Assembly (NCBI RefSeq): GCF_027594785.1
Contig: NZ_CP075584.1
Span: 1,550,001 to 1,614,000 of the forward strand
From: Cryobacterium breve
Lineage (GTDB): Bacteria > Actinomycetota > Actinomycetes > Actinomycetales > Microbacteriaceae
Reading direction: 5' to 3'
Length of the DNA: 64,000 nt
A program made the translations under genes and the position numbers. This document shows positions 1-8,900 of this stretch, one piece after another (the stretch's first letter is position 1; each line of letters starts with the position of its first letter). The notes under the pieces were generated by a model. The model was given only the letters and a program-made list of their open reading frames with translations. It ran no database searches and was not told the DNA's origin.

Positions 1-681
1 CTTCGATGCCGGCGATCCGATCACCGCGATCCAGGGTGTGGCCGACAGCCTCTTCCCCGGCTTCGGTACGATCGCGCTGCTCGTGATCGCTTTCGGCCTG
101 ATCGCGGTCATCGTGCTGAACATGTACGGGGGTCTCTCACCCTCATCTCCTCGATCGACAGCATCCGCAAGGTACGACCGACCGTCACCGTGCGGATCGT
201 CACCGTCGCGATCACCGCAAGCATCTCCGGCGTCCTGTCTCTCTACGCATCGAGCAACTTCGCGGTCTTCTTCGCTGACTTCCTCCTGCTCGTCTTGTAT
301 TTCTTCATCCCGTGGACGGCGATCAACCTCACCGACTACTTCATCGTGCGCAAGGGCCACTATGCGATCACGGAGATCTTCAAGCCCAACGGTATCTACG
401 GTCGTTGGGGCTGGGCGGGCATCACTGCCTACCTCGTCGCGTTTGCGTGCATGACCCCGTTCTTCGACATCTCGGGCTTCTATGTCGGATTCGCTTCGCA
501 GTCGATGGGCGGCGTAGACGTCGCGCTCTTCGTAGGGCTGCCGATCGGTGCGCTTCTCTACTGGCTCTTCACAAGGAACCTGGACGTCGCGGCCGAACAG
601 CTCCTAGCCGAGGAGCAGGCCGACGCCCTCGAGCTCGCCTCCCAGGAGCAGGAAGACCTCCCGGGCGCCCTCGTCGACTAA
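1..681 (+). CDS. NCS1-family nucleobase/allantoin permease, C-terminal part, frameshifted
   Basis: The window opens inside this gene; about 226 C-terminal residues remain. Hydrophobic helices alternate with short loops, and the motifs NMYGG and NLTDYFIVRKGHY are typical of NCS1 transporters for cytosine, uracil, allantoin or hydantoin. The reading frame changes at about 128-137. One base is missing in the G-run after tacggg; adding it gives a continuous MYGGSLTLISSIDSIRKVRP. The tail after the last helix is acidic, as expected for a cytoplasmic end. The following nitrilase-family gene and PucR-type regulator suggest uptake of a nitrogen-rich ring compound or amide. The substrate cannot be fixed from this fragment. 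Confidence 0.85.
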   Translation, partial: LRCRRSDHRDPGCGRQPLPRLRYDRAARDRFRPDRGHRAEHVRGSLTLISSIDSIRKVRPTVTVRIVTVAITASISGVLSLYASSNFAVFFADFLLLVLYFFIPWTAINLTDYFIVRKGHYAITEIFKPNGIYGRWGWAGITAYLVAFACMTPFFDISGFYVGFASQSMGGVDVALFVGLPIGALLYWLFTRNLDVAAEQLLAEEQADALELASQEQEDLPGALVD

Positions 682-806
682 GGCCTGATCGGGTAAGCGG
701 TCCGGGCCCGTGACCGCCCTGGTCACCGGCCCGGACTTCTTGCCTATGATCACCGCAGCGCCGACAGGCGACACAACGCACGTCGGCAACCAGCCAAGGA
801 GCAAAC

Positions 807-1628
807 ATGATCCGCATCGCGTGCCGACAGCTGGCCCCGATCATCCCCGACCTGACCGGCAACATCGAACGGTCCGTTGCCGCGGTGCGTGAATCGGTGG
901 CGGCCGGCGCCCGGCTCGTCGTGCTGCCAGAGCTGGTCACCACCGGCTACATGTTCTCCACGCCGGAGGAGGCCCGCTCCGTCGCCGTCACGACGGATGA
1001 TCCCCTCTTCGCTCAGTGGGCACTCGCAGTGGCCGACATAGATGGCGTCGTCGTCGGCGGCTTCGTCGAACTTGGCGCCGACGGTCTCGTCTACAACAGC
1101 CTCGCGGTCGTCGACGGCGCAGGCGTCCTGGCAAGCTATCGCAAGACTCACCTGTGGGATCGGGAGAAGCTCATCTTCACGCCCGGCTCGGCCGTCCCAC
1201 CTGTCGTAGACACCCCACTCGGGCGACTCGGAGTCCTCATTTGCTACGACCTGGAATTCCCCGAGATGACCCGGAGCCTGGCTCTTCGCGGGGCCGAGCT
1301 AATCATCGTGCCCACCAATTGGCCACGGGAAACCGTGCCAGAGGGCGAGCGCGTCCCGGAAGTCACGGTCGCCATGGCGGCCGCGTACATCAACCATGTC
1401 GGCGTTGTCTGCTGCGATCGCAGCGGCACCGAACGCGGCCAGGACTGGAACGAGGCCAGCTGCATCATCGACGATCGCGGCTGGGTCGTCGCCACCGCCG
1501 ACTCGACAGGGATCGCGATGGCCGACCTGGATCTGCTCCTCTCCAGGGACAAGACCATAACCCCGTTCAGCGACGCGTTCGGCGACCGGAGGCCGGAGCT
1601 GTATGGCGAGGTCGTCGCACCGCTGTAG
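807..1628 (+). CDS. Carbon-nitrogen hydrolase (nitrilase superfamily)
   Basis: A 273-residue cytoplasmic amidase or carbamoylase of the nitrilase superfamily. The catalytic triad is visible: Glu42 in LPELVTTGY, Lys113 in YRKTHLW and Cys146 in ICYDLEFPE. Length is normal for a single-domain member. A gcaaggagca-like ribosome site precedes the ATG at 807. The permease upstream and the PucR-like regulator downstream on the other strand suggest hydrolysis of an imported amide, nitrile or N-carbamoyl compound to ammonia plus acid. The family is certain; the substrate is not. Confidence 0.92.
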   Translation: MIRIACRQLAPIIPDLTGNIERSVAAVRESVAAGARLVVLPELVTTGYMFSTPEEARSVAVTTDDPLFAQWALAVADIDGVVVGGFVELGADGLVYNSLAVVDGAGVLASYRKTHLWDREKLIFTPGSAVPPVVDTPLGRLGVLICYDLEFPEMTRSLALRGAELIIVPTNWPRETVPEGERVPEVTVAMAAAYINHVGVVCCDRSGTERGQDWNEASCIIDDRGWVVATADSTGIAMADLDLLLSRDKTITPFSDAFGDRRPELYGEVVAPL

Positions 1629-1678
1629 GCCACGGTCCCGTCGGTTCGGTGATGATGAGCGACGGTGAGCGGCGTCGG

Positions 1679-3028
1679 TCAACGACGGTGGTACGCCTCG
1701 AGCAATGCCCAGAGCCTCCGCCCGTCCGGAGAAGGCATCGAGATCCAATTCCAGGATGGCCGCCAGACGCTGGACCCGGGCGCGCAAGCCGTGGCGGTGA
1801 ATCCCAAGCGCCCTGGAGGCAGGTCCCTGGTGCCGGATCGGAGGGCGTGTGCGAGGGCGCGCCTGGCTTAGTCCAGCCCAGATCGGAATTCTGCGTAGAC
1901 AGCGGGCGTGGAAACGCCCGCACGCAACCCGACGGAATCGACGAGCTCGCTGACGCGTGACTGGTCGGCTACCGACACGATGAACACGAACTGGTCGCCT
2001 GCGCGGGCGAAGAAGACCCTTCCCTCCCCATCTTGGACCTTACGCTCGAACGACGCCTCGAGAGCGGAGCTAGCGGAGGACCCGACATCGCATGTCACCA
2101 CGAGGACGGGCTCTGCGGGCAGGGGCTCGGAGACTGCGGCCATCACCTGGTCGGCCGCGTCCGCGTGGCCGGAGACGATAAGGTGCAACATTTGCTCTCG
2201 AATGATGCGCACGCTCCGGTCTGCGGCGTCGTGCTGCTCCAGGGACACCGCCACGAGAGCCAGAGCGGCGGTGACCACCGACTGTGCCGCGGCGTCGAGT
2301 ACGTCGACGTCGGCCACGGCGAGTGCCCCGCGGATAGCGTTCCGCGAGCCCAGGGTCTGGATGACGGCGTGCCGTTCGCCAAGTCGAACGGCCACGCTCG
2401 ACCGACGCCCAGAGTTCAACAGACGCGCCACTTCCGCAGCTAGCTCGGCGCCCTGGTGGCTGCCGAGGCTGCCCAACGGGTGCACGGAGGTGACGTTCCC
2501 GCCGGAGTCGAACATCACCACCCTGCATTCGAGTTGGCGGGCCAGCTCAGCGAGTACGTTGTGCACTCCTCCGGAACCCAGTGCCGCAAGTGACAAGGAC
2601 TGTTGCGCCTTGAGCGCCCAGTCATCGCGTGCGCTAGCCTCCCGCACGAGCATGTCCGCCGCCCACCGGATGATCGCGATGAACGGGGTTCGGTACGGCA
2701 CCTCCACGAGCGGAAGTCCGGCCCCAGCGCAGGCAGCGACCAGATACGGCGGAGTGCCCGACCGGACGACTTCGGTGCCGAAGCCAAGCGCCCTGACCCC
2801 GTTCGCAGTCAACCTCCGCACGTAGTCGACGAAAATGCCGGACGAAGCGCCCACCATGAACTGGGTGCCCGTCGTCAGCAGCATCTGGTCGTCGGACAGG
2901 AAGGGCGTGGGATCGAGGAGATCCGTGCTCGAGATCCACTGAATTGGCTCGTCGATACTACCCGCCGCGGTCAGGATGGTGACCCCGAGACTCTGGCGTT
3001 GCAGAAGCTGGCGCACAGTGGGAGGCAT
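1679..3028 (-). pseudogene. PucR/CdaR-family transcriptional regulator, 3' end broken
   Basis: The first 386 residues, from ATG 3028, are an intact PucR-type regulator: an N-terminal PucR domain starting MPPTVRQLL, a middle domain, and the start of the C-terminal region. The frame stops at TAA 1868-1870. Homology continues beyond it: ARRALAHALRSGTRDLPP in the same frame, then, after a one-base loss near 1803, the helix-turn-helix GIHRHGLRARVQRLAAIL. After a one-base gain near 1734 comes LWALLEAYHRR and a stop at 1679. So the DNA-binding end carries one nonsense change and two indels. It may be a true pseudogene or poor consensus; no lesion matches the GAGCT pattern seen elsewhere. It probably regulated the adjacent permease and hydrolase genes. 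Confidence 0.8.
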
Positions 3029-3296
3029 GAATGCCAAGGCTAACCCAGAATGCAACAAAGCTGCCCGCCCGGGGCTTGAATCACGTCAAGCGGCCCGCTC
3101 ATCTTGCCCTTTGATCATTGAAGCCCGAAGTGTCCAGAAGTCCGGAGTCTCACCGCGGCATGGGCTTGCCGACTCGGCCAAACCATTCCCTATTTGGTAC
3201 GCACATGAGTACACACAAGGAAGCAGTGAGAAGCGGCGGATATCGTTTGTTGAACTGACTGAAAACGCCGATTAGGCCCGTTTCGGACCGGAATAA

Positions 3297-3339
3297 TGTG
3301 CCCCTGGATGGATTCGAACCCCAACCGTTTCCTTAGGAC
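3297..3339 (+). repeat. Degenerate copy of the tRNA-Arg 3' end (att-like site 1)
   Basis: Forty-three bases match the 3' half of the tRNA-Arg(CCT) gene at 6847-6918, with one substitution and one lost C. The upstream half of the tRNA is absent, so this is not a tRNA gene. The next 115 bases resemble those right of the copy at 5201-5246, and the preceding 90 bases resemble those left of that copy. This looks like a decayed attachment site between tandem integrated cassettes. Confidence 0.82.
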
Positions 3340-3455
3340 ACAGTCGAAAACGCCACCTCACTCGGAAAAATTATCGGGTTGACCAGCTGTAACAAACAGC
3401 GATCTGATCGAGGTGTACACAGTGGCGTACACATACGGATTGATCGGCAATGCGC
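3340..3455 (+). repeat. Cassette end repeat A with GTGTACAC motifs
   Basis: About 115 bases are shared, with divergence, with 5247-5363. The shared parts include gcgatctgat, aggtgtacacag and an exact tacggattgatcggcaatg. Palindromic GTGTACAC and related sequences recur here, at 5115 and at 5320. Repeated short palindromes next to an att core are what integrase arm-binding sites look like. That role is inferred; no integrase gene lies in the cassette. Confidence 0.65.
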
Positions 3456-3596
3456 GCGTCCTGTGCAGCTGTAGACCTGAAGATCCAAGCCGGCTACGAA
3501 TACTCCTTGGTTCTCGCTGCGATAATGAAGACAACGGAGAGATGCGCGATCACTGCCATGGGGACCGCCTTCGAGACGAACGGCGCTGCGCCGACG

Positions 3597-3830
3597 TTAG
3601 GGAATCAGCCCGCTCCAGGAGCCGACCGTGGCGACGAGACCAACGATGATTGCAAATGCTCCTGCGACCAGGATGAGCCTGGGTGACTGTTCCCAGTCGC
3701 GAAGCCGAATGCCCTGACGGAGTCTTTGTGCGCGTGCTGCCCGTGAAATCTTTTCTCGGAAGACAATGAAGCAGCTACCGAAGAGCACGGCGAACGGGCC
3801 CCACAGCATGAAGAAGCCTTGACCAGTCAT
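3597..3830 (-). CDS. Small membrane protein of unknown function (cassette A)
   Basis: A 77-residue protein starting MTGQGFFMLWGP. Two hydrophobic segments (about residues 8-24 and 51-71) flank a basic stretch, REKISRAARAQRLRQGIRLR, so a two-pass inner-membrane protein is likely. There is no clear ribosome site, and the frame stays open upstream, so the start is uncertain. It is the gene next to att-like site 1, in the same place and orientation as the small membrane gene next to site 2. I recognise no family. Confidence 0.5.
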   Translation of the reverse strand: MTGQGFFMLWGPFAVLFGSCFIVFREKISRAARAQRLRQGIRLRDWEQSPRLILVAGAFAIIVGLVATVGSWSGLIP

Positions 3831-4240
3831 GTTCGGATTATGGCGGTCAGGTGAAACCTCGACGACGTTCTTGTCGGCGTGGCTCGAGTTAGGGCGAAGA
3901 CCTTCAGCATCGAAGCAATGAAAACCACACTTACGCGATTCCCTGGCGGACGTAGTGTCAGACGCCAATGATGCCATCCCCGCAAGCAGGCCGTCTGACA
4001 CTGACGCGGAATCCGCGGGCGGGCTCTCTCGTGCGTCCTAGTTCCGGCGCTCAAAGGTGTCTCCTGTTGCTTGCGCCTCCCATAGCTTGTGGATTCCGGC
4101 CAAGATCCGAACAGAACAACATGGCGCGGCCCGTCCGCAGGACCCGTGTCGAGACGAAATCTTGAGCCGCCAGGACGGTCGCCGCACGTGACACTCACGA
4201 GTACTAAGAGATCGCGGTCTGCGGCAGATTCGAACGGCTT
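3831..4240. other. Gap without recognised gene
   Basis: I see no convincing reading frame, RNA gene or repeat here. Base composition is somewhat lower in GC than the flanking chromosome, as in the rest of the cassette. Confidence 0.4.
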
Positions 4241-4633
4241 CTAGAAGAAGTCGAAAACGAAGCGGCCAAGCGCCCGTAGGGATCTACCGAGACTGCGCAC
4301 CAACCCGATACCGCGACGCCTCGATTCTGCCCAAGTGGCGCCGGCCACCGTCACTGCGGCGGCCAATGCGACGAGCAGCGCGACCTCGACAATCGGGCCG
4401 GGCAGACTGACCACACCATCAAGGGCAATGACGAGTCCGGCCGAGAAAAGAACTACAAGCCCGAGGACGGTCGTCCACAACGGCCAACGAGACAATAGTC
4501 GGTGTTCCTCTGGCGGTAGCACAGGCCCGACGCTAGCACGCGAAGTCCCACTCCTCCGAATAGTGGGTTCTTCACGTTTTGTTGAGCCTGCAGAGGCTCC
4601 TCCAGCCGCCATCGTCGACAATGATTGGTTCAC
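4241..4633 (-). CDS. Two-pass membrane protein of unknown function (cassette A)
   Basis: A 130-residue product if it starts at GTG 4633, or 123 residues from ATG 4612; neither start has a strong ribosome site. The first 45 residues are polar. Two membrane segments follow, LWTTVLGLVVLFSAGLVIAL and one near residues 79-101, then a basic tail ending FVFDFF. It sits between two copies of the tRNA-Arg attachment sequence, so it is cassette cargo. No homologous family is recognised, and a function is not proposed. Confidence 0.5.
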   Translation of the reverse strand: MNQSLSTMAAGGASAGSTKREEPTIRRSGTSRASVGPVLPPEEHRLLSRWPLWTTVLGLVVLFSAGLVIALDGVVSLPGPIVEVALLVALAAAVTVAGATWAESRRRGIGLVRSLGRSLRALGRFVFDFF

Positions 4634-5200
4634 GCGTGGCGACTACGGAGGCAATTCGGCCCCGCTCTTTCAGATGAGTTCGGGGGGCGGTCCTTTCGCC
4701 GGCTAGGTCGATCTGGCATTCCGGAGAGCCTCCGAAAACGAACCTCGACGCAAGGCACACGCTCCCTTCCGAGCACGGATGCTTAGCCTTCACCGGCTGA
4801 ATTCACCGAGGCGCATCGACCGAAACTGAAAGCCTGGCGCTTCTGTGTGGCGCCGACTGCCCGACGTCTAGAGGCGACCTACGTCAGGCGATTGAAGGCG
4901 GGCTGCCAATTCCGAGCTCCCACGGGCCCGCACCCGACCAGATCAATACGAATTCGCACGATTGCCCCGGCGCGGAGCCCCGCTTCGCCTTGCCCACCAA
5001 ACCAACCTTGGTTCGATCATTGCAGCCCGCCGCCGGGATGGCCCACAAGTATGCAGACTCACCGCGCTGCAAGCCTGCCGAACCCCAAAGCATTCCTCGT
5101 TGGTATACACAAAGGTGTACACATTGGCAGCAGCAGAAACTGCGGATAACTACCGTCAAACCAACCATAATTGCCGATTAGGCGCAATTTGACTCAAAAA

Positions 5201-5246
5201 AGTGTGCCCCTGGAGGGATTCGAACCCCCAACCGTTTCCTTAGGAC
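5201..5246 (+). repeat. Exact copy of the tRNA-Arg 3' end (att-like site 2)
   Basis: Forty-six bases are identical to 6843-6888, which cover the 3' half of tRNA-Arg(CCT) and the few bases after it. This is the direct repeat expected when an integrase element inserts at a tRNA 3' end. It bounds cassette A (3340-5200) from cassette B (5247-6842). The upstream part of the tRNA is missing, so it is not functional as a tRNA. Confidence 0.9.
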
Positions 5247-5363
5247 ACAACCGAAGACGCTACCCCACTCGCTAAAATTTCCCGTCTAATCAGCGATAAT
5301 AATCGGCGATCTGATTCAGGTGTACACAGCGGTGTTCACATACGGATTGATCGGCAATGTCGT
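5247..5363 (+). repeat. Cassette end repeat B with GTGTACAC motifs
   Basis: This is the diverged counterpart of 3340-3455. Both run from the att core through gcgatctgat and aggtgtacacag to tacggattgatcggcaatg, after which the cassettes differ. A further GTGTACAC lies left of the core at 5115-5122. These are candidate arm-type integrase binding sites. Confidence 0.65.
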
Positions 5364-5440
5364 CCAGAGCGCGGTAGCCGACTACCTCATAGACGATGAT
5401 CGCGGAAGGAAACATGGGCCCGGCAGATGGCGAAGCGACG

Positions 5441-5761
5441 CTAGCTGGATTCGCCCCCACCTCGCGCCTGGTCTTTCTCAATACGACGTTCCCTGATCGT
5501 TCTGCTGGCGCCCACAACGCATGAAACCACTGTCACAACCCCCATCAGCGTTATAAGAATTCCCATGAGGAACATGACTCCCATCGGAACTGCGGGACTA
5601 CGTCCACCTCCACCGACCAGCACGGCCCAGTCACCGTTGGCTTGCAGGAAGACCCTGCGCGACATAGATGCGCCGAAGACAGCGAACGCAGCGAATGCGA
5701 TCGATTGCATGACGTCCCGAGCGACGGGAACCTGTTGAACGCGCCTTCGCCCTAAACTCAC
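5441..5761 (-). CDS. Small membrane protein of unknown function (cassette B)
   Basis: A 106-residue protein from GTG 5761. The start overlaps the stop of the upstream gene by four bases (gtga), so translation is probably coupled. There are two hydrophobic stretches (about 17-33 and 58-85), a glycine-rich linker between them and a charged C-terminus. In position it corresponds to the 77-residue gene of cassette A, although the sequences are not clearly alike. The family is unknown. Confidence 0.6.
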   Translation of the reverse strand: MSLGRRRVQQVPVARDVMQSIAFAAFAVFGASMSRRVFLQANGDWAVLVGGGGRSPAVPMGVMFLMGILITLMGVVTVVSCVVGASRTIRERRIEKDQARGGGESS

Positions 5762-6393
5762 GACTGGAAATCCTCCGCTTGTCGAAGCCGTGCCGCGATG
5801 TCCTGCAATGCAGCCCCGGTCGCGCGACGAGGTAATAGTCCACTCTTCTGGTCGTCCCTGAGGAACATTGAGAAGGAATGGGGGCCCGACGGAGTGTGAA
5901 TCGTTGCCTGAAGTGCTTCAAGCGTCCGAGAAAGATAAGGCGCCTGTACGACCCTGTACTCGATCTTCTCGAGCGAGCTGATTGCGGCCACTTGAGACAC
6001 CCTGCTCAACCCTGACCACCATGAGCATTCGTACTCACCAAGCATGACAACGCTGGACGTGTTCACCCTGAGCCGACGGCCCGAGCCGAAAGTCGCGACG
6101 GCATCGAAAACTTCGGGCAACACGGTTGTCACATACGCCGGCACCACCGGGTTCTGATCCCGGACGGACTTGAGCAACCGAGGCCAGCGCCACATGGTGA
6201 CCCAGAACACACCCAGGATCATCAATATTGACAGCGCAACCCCAATGAGTAACGCAGCCCGGCCGGAAGATCCACCCTGAGCGCCGTCTAGCTGTGACGC
6301 GCCGACGAAGGCAATTGCTAGTCGGACAAGCAAAGCGACAACGAGAAATCCACCACTGATGCAGATCCAACGGGTCCTGCTTGAGCCATTCAT
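5758..6393 (-). CDS. Membrane-anchored protein with C-terminal soluble domain (cassette B)
   Basis: A 211-residue protein starting MNGSSRTRW at ATG 6393, behind a gggggt ribosome site. Two membrane helices (about 10-33 and 45-68) are followed by about 140 soluble residues. These contain regular short strands, such as VVMLGEYECSWW and YRVVQAPYL, and a final amphipathic helix. The soluble part could be a small beta domain of the bacterial PH type, but that is a guess from pattern only. It forms a two-gene operon with the 106-residue protein, and lies between att-like site 2 and the intact tRNA-Arg. Confidence 0.6.
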   Translation of the reverse strand: MNGSSRTRWICISGGFLVVALLVRLAIAFVGASQLDGAQGGSSGRAALLIGVALSILMILGVFWVTMWRWPRLLKSVRDQNPVVPAYVTTVLPEVFDAVATFGSGRRLRVNTSSVVMLGEYECSWWSGLSRVSQVAAISSLEKIEYRVVQAPYLSRTLEALQATIHTPSGPHSFSMFLRDDQKSGLLPRRATGAALQDIAARLRQAEDFQS

Positions 6394-6846
6394 CGTTACC
6401 CCCAAAGACCCGACAGCCCACCATCGGTTGTGGCTGCGCCAGCTGGCAGAAGCCCCGCTTGCGCCGTTCCCTCTAGCAGCCCGATCGTACCCTGTCTTGC
6501 GCGGGCTATGCGCCCAATCCCAGCGCCTCGCAGCCTGGGATAACTTCGACGAGAAGAATAAGCAGGAAGACCTCGAGGCAGCCCATAGGCTCGCGGCCGC
6601 GAAGAAGCAATCACCGCCCACGAAGTGAAGTTGCGGGGCCGGCTTCACAACACTCTCAACCGTATAAGAAGGCGCTTCGCTGTGATCGGAAACTCCCTTT
6701 CCGACGCGGCGGGGGTGGCTGCCGTCGGCTGCGCCTTCGAGATCGCAGAGCCGGCAGTCATCCAATGGTCTGACGGCGTGGCAACTAGTGATGTCGAAGA
6801 AATGCACTTCACCAGTTCTTTACTGGCATCGAAGGCTATTTCAGTG
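6394..6846. other. Gap without recognised gene
   Basis: This is the right end of cassette B, up to the tRNA-Arg. I see no supported gene. Unlike the flanks of sites 1 and 2, the bases left of 6843 do not match the other cassette ends. Confidence 0.4.
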
Positions 6847-6918
6847 TGCCCCTGGAGGGATTCGAACCCCCAACCGTTTCCTTAGGACGGAACTGCTCTT
6901 CCGTTGAGCTACAGAGGC
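6847..6918 (-). tRNA. tRNA-Arg (anticodon CCT)
   Basis: The reverse strand folds as a cloverleaf. The acceptor gcctctg pairs with caggggc, the D arm contains agctcaacggaagagc, the anticodon loop is gtCCTaa and the T loop is ttcgaat. CCA is not encoded. Its 3' half is repeated at 5201-5246 and 3297-3339, so it is an integration target. Confidence 0.93.
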
Positions 6919-6956
6919 TGGCTGTCAAAGTTTAGCTGGTGCGAGCCCGATCGGGA

Positions 6957-7907
6957 TTACGCGGGCGGGTACAGGAACAGCGCGACATCGCTGGGCGACA
7001 CCGTGCGCTTGTGATACGAGTGGCTGCCCATCCAGTTGTACTCCTCGAGCACGACGGATCCGTCACTCCCGATCGACTGCACATAGGCGACGTGGTTGTA
7101 GTTGAACCACGCGACAGCGCCGACGACCGGGGTCTTGCTCGTGGTCCAGCCGTGGTTGGACCAGGCGCTCGCCCAGGCGCTCGCGTTGCCGCCGCCGGGG
7201 GTCAGGCTGTTCCAGGTCCAGCGCCAGGAGGAACCTGTCGAGCCGGCGTCGCGGTTGAGGCGCCAGGCCACGAAGTCGACACACTCGCGGTAGTAGTAGC
7301 TGAGCGGGGACAGGCCACCGCCCTGCGACTCAGTGGGCATGTTGTACCAGGGGTAGTCATCACCCTCTGCACGCACACCATAGACGGCGAAAGCGGCGGA
7401 CGCGGCACGAGCGGAGGCGGCCTGCTGTGCAGCGAGGGCCTTCTTGGCCGCGAGCGCCTGGGCGGCCAGTTGCTCTTTCGTGGTGGCGGCGAAGCCGTCA
7501 CGCGCCACAGTGACCGCTGTCGCCGCGGCTGCGACGGTGAGGCCCTGCACGCTCTTGTTTCCCGAGGACTGGGTGGCGCTCGTCAGGTCACCGGCTGCGC
7601 GCGGGGTGAAGGCGTAGGCGGGAAGTGCCGCGGTGAGGAAGATGGCCGGGATGGCAAGCACGGCGATGGCGATCTTGACCGGATGCCGTCGCTTGCGTGG
7701 GAAGCGACCGACGGGCTTCGGCGACGAGACCGAAAAACGGCTCCGCGGCTTCGCCGTGGGAACGACGACAGACTCGGGCTTCGGGGCGAGGAATTGCTCC
7801 GTCGCCGGGCTCAAAGCCGGAAGCGCCTCGCGCTGAGCACGCAGTTCGCGACGAGTGGGAAAAACCTCGGGGCTCGCTACGGAATCGGACACGCCAGACT
7901 CGGGCAA
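6957..7907 (-). CDS. CHAP-domain peptidoglycan hydrolase, membrane-anchored or secreted
   Basis: A 316-residue protein. A long basic, proline-rich cytoplasmic segment leads into a hydrophobic helix at about 79-100 ending LPAYAF. A coiled, Ala-rich region follows (about 105-175), then a CHAP amidase domain. Candidate catalytic residues are Cys209 in YYYRECVDFVAW, His272 in NHVAYVQ and a Glu in LEEYNW. TTG 7907 is the preferred start because an agaggaa ribosome site lies eight bases upstream; GTG 7892 is the alternative. The stretch TVARDGFAATTKE is nearly repeated in the NlpC/P60 protein at 8901-9753. Likely role: cell-wall cleavage during growth or division. Confidence 0.9.
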   Translation of the reverse strand: MPESGVSDSVASPEVFPTRRELRAQREALPALSPATEQFLAPKPESVVVPTAKPRSRFSVSSPKPVGRFPRKRRHPVKIAIAVLAIPAIFLTAALPAYAFTPRAAGDLTSATQSSGNKSVQGLTVAAAATAVTVARDGFAATTKEQLAAQALAAKKALAAQQAASARAASAAFAVYGVRAEGDDYPWYNMPTESQGGGLSPLSYYYRECVDFVAWRLNRDAGSTGSSWRWTWNSLTPGGGNASAWASAWSNHGWTTSKTPVVGAVAWFNYNHVAYVQSIGSDGSVVLEEYNWMGSHSYHKRTVSPSDVALFLYPPA

Positions 7908-8010
7908 AAGTATTCCTCTGGATCGTGGCGTATCGTTCGGGTTCCTCCCACCCTAGGGGAAACCGTCAGAGAAGTCACCCCCGGCGTTACACATCCGTTA
8001 CATTGCCTGA

Positions 8011-8508
8011 TCAGGCGGCTGGCGCGAGAAATTCGTCCCATTGCGGCAGCGGGCGTTCGACGCCACGCACCACCCAGCTCGAGCCGATCGGGATCTTCGG
8101 GTGGAACAGCAGGTCCCAGCCCATCTCGGCGGGAGTGCGGTCGCTCTTGATGTTGTTGCAGCGCAGACAGCAGGCCACGAGGTTGTCCCAGCTGTCGCGA
8201 CCGCCGCGGGAGCGCGGCTGCACGTGGTCGATCGTGTTGGCGGCCCGGCCGCAGTATGCGCAGCGGTGGTCGTCGCGACGAAGCACCCCGCGCCGGCTCA
8301 CCGGCAGCGAACGCGAACGCGGCAGATGCACGTACCGGGTGAGGATGATCACGCTGGGCCGGTCCCACGAACCGGTCGTCGCCCAGACCGGATGGGCCTG
8401 GTCGGCGGCCACGATGGTGGCCTTCTGGTTCATGACCAGCACGATGGCCCGTTTGAACGAGACCACGGCAAGGGGCTCGTAGCCCGCGTTCAGGACAAGT
8501 GTGCGCAT
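8011..8508 (-). CDS. HNH endonuclease family protein
   Basis: A 165-residue protein starting MRTLVLNAGYEPL behind a gaaaggga ribosome site. A C-terminal HNH fold is visible: Cys83 and Cys86 (CAYC) and Cys114 and Cys117 (CLRC) for zinc, with Asp94-His95 and the Asn residues of DNL and CNN forming the active site. The N-terminal half, with LNAGYEPL and a later HLPRSR segment, is typical of widespread actinobacterial stand-alone HNH proteins, whose biological role is unclear. It is a host gene with normal composition, not obviously phage-derived. Confidence 0.9.
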   Translation of the reverse strand: MRTLVLNAGYEPLAVVSFKRAIVLVMNQKATIVAADQAHPVWATTGSWDRPSVIILTRYVHLPRSRSLPVSRRGVLRRDDHRCAYCGRAANTIDHVQPRSRGGRDSWDNLVACCLRCNNIKSDRTPAEMGWDLLFHPKIPIGSSWVVRGVERPLPQWDEFLAPAA

Positions 8509-8597
8509 GCGTTCCCTTTCGAAAAGGGCTGGACGGCTTCCAGCCATTCGATCTACTCCCTCGCACCAAGAGATGGAAGCAAACGGGCAAACAAAAA

Positions 8598-8622
8598 GGG
8601 CGCTGTCACAATGACAACGCCC
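8598..8622 (-). terminator. Rho-independent terminator
   Basis: On the minus strand, gggcgttgtca pairs with tgacagcgccc across a three-base loop, followed by TTTTT. It lies between the NlpC/P60 gene (stop 8901) and the HNH gene, so it most likely ends the NlpC/P60 transcript. The 8623-8900 stretch holds no other feature I can support. Confidence 0.75.
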
Positions 8623-8900
8623 GACGGGCTGCAACGCGAGAACACGCGCAACTCAGACATGTTTGACTGCCGTGCCGCAGCGCAAAGCGGCAGCGCACAT
8701 CCATGGTGTGGATCGTGCATCGCTCGCGCATTGGCTCTCCCAAAAAACTCGCAGTACTACAGAGCATCAGGTTAACTCACAAGCGACACGCCGCGCAGCA
8801 GTCGCAACGCATCGTGGGCAAGCTGTTACGCATTGTTCACATCAGCGCCGCCCGGCGAGGTAGCAGGCATTCCCGCCGGGCGGAGCTCCGTCGAGGCGCT

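Noticed and set aside
3297..3339. A second tRNA-Arg gene
   Set aside because: Only the 3' half matches; the acceptor 5' strand, D arm and part of the anticodon arm are absent. The same holds for 5201-5246 and for the tRNA-Thr copy at 31614-31654.
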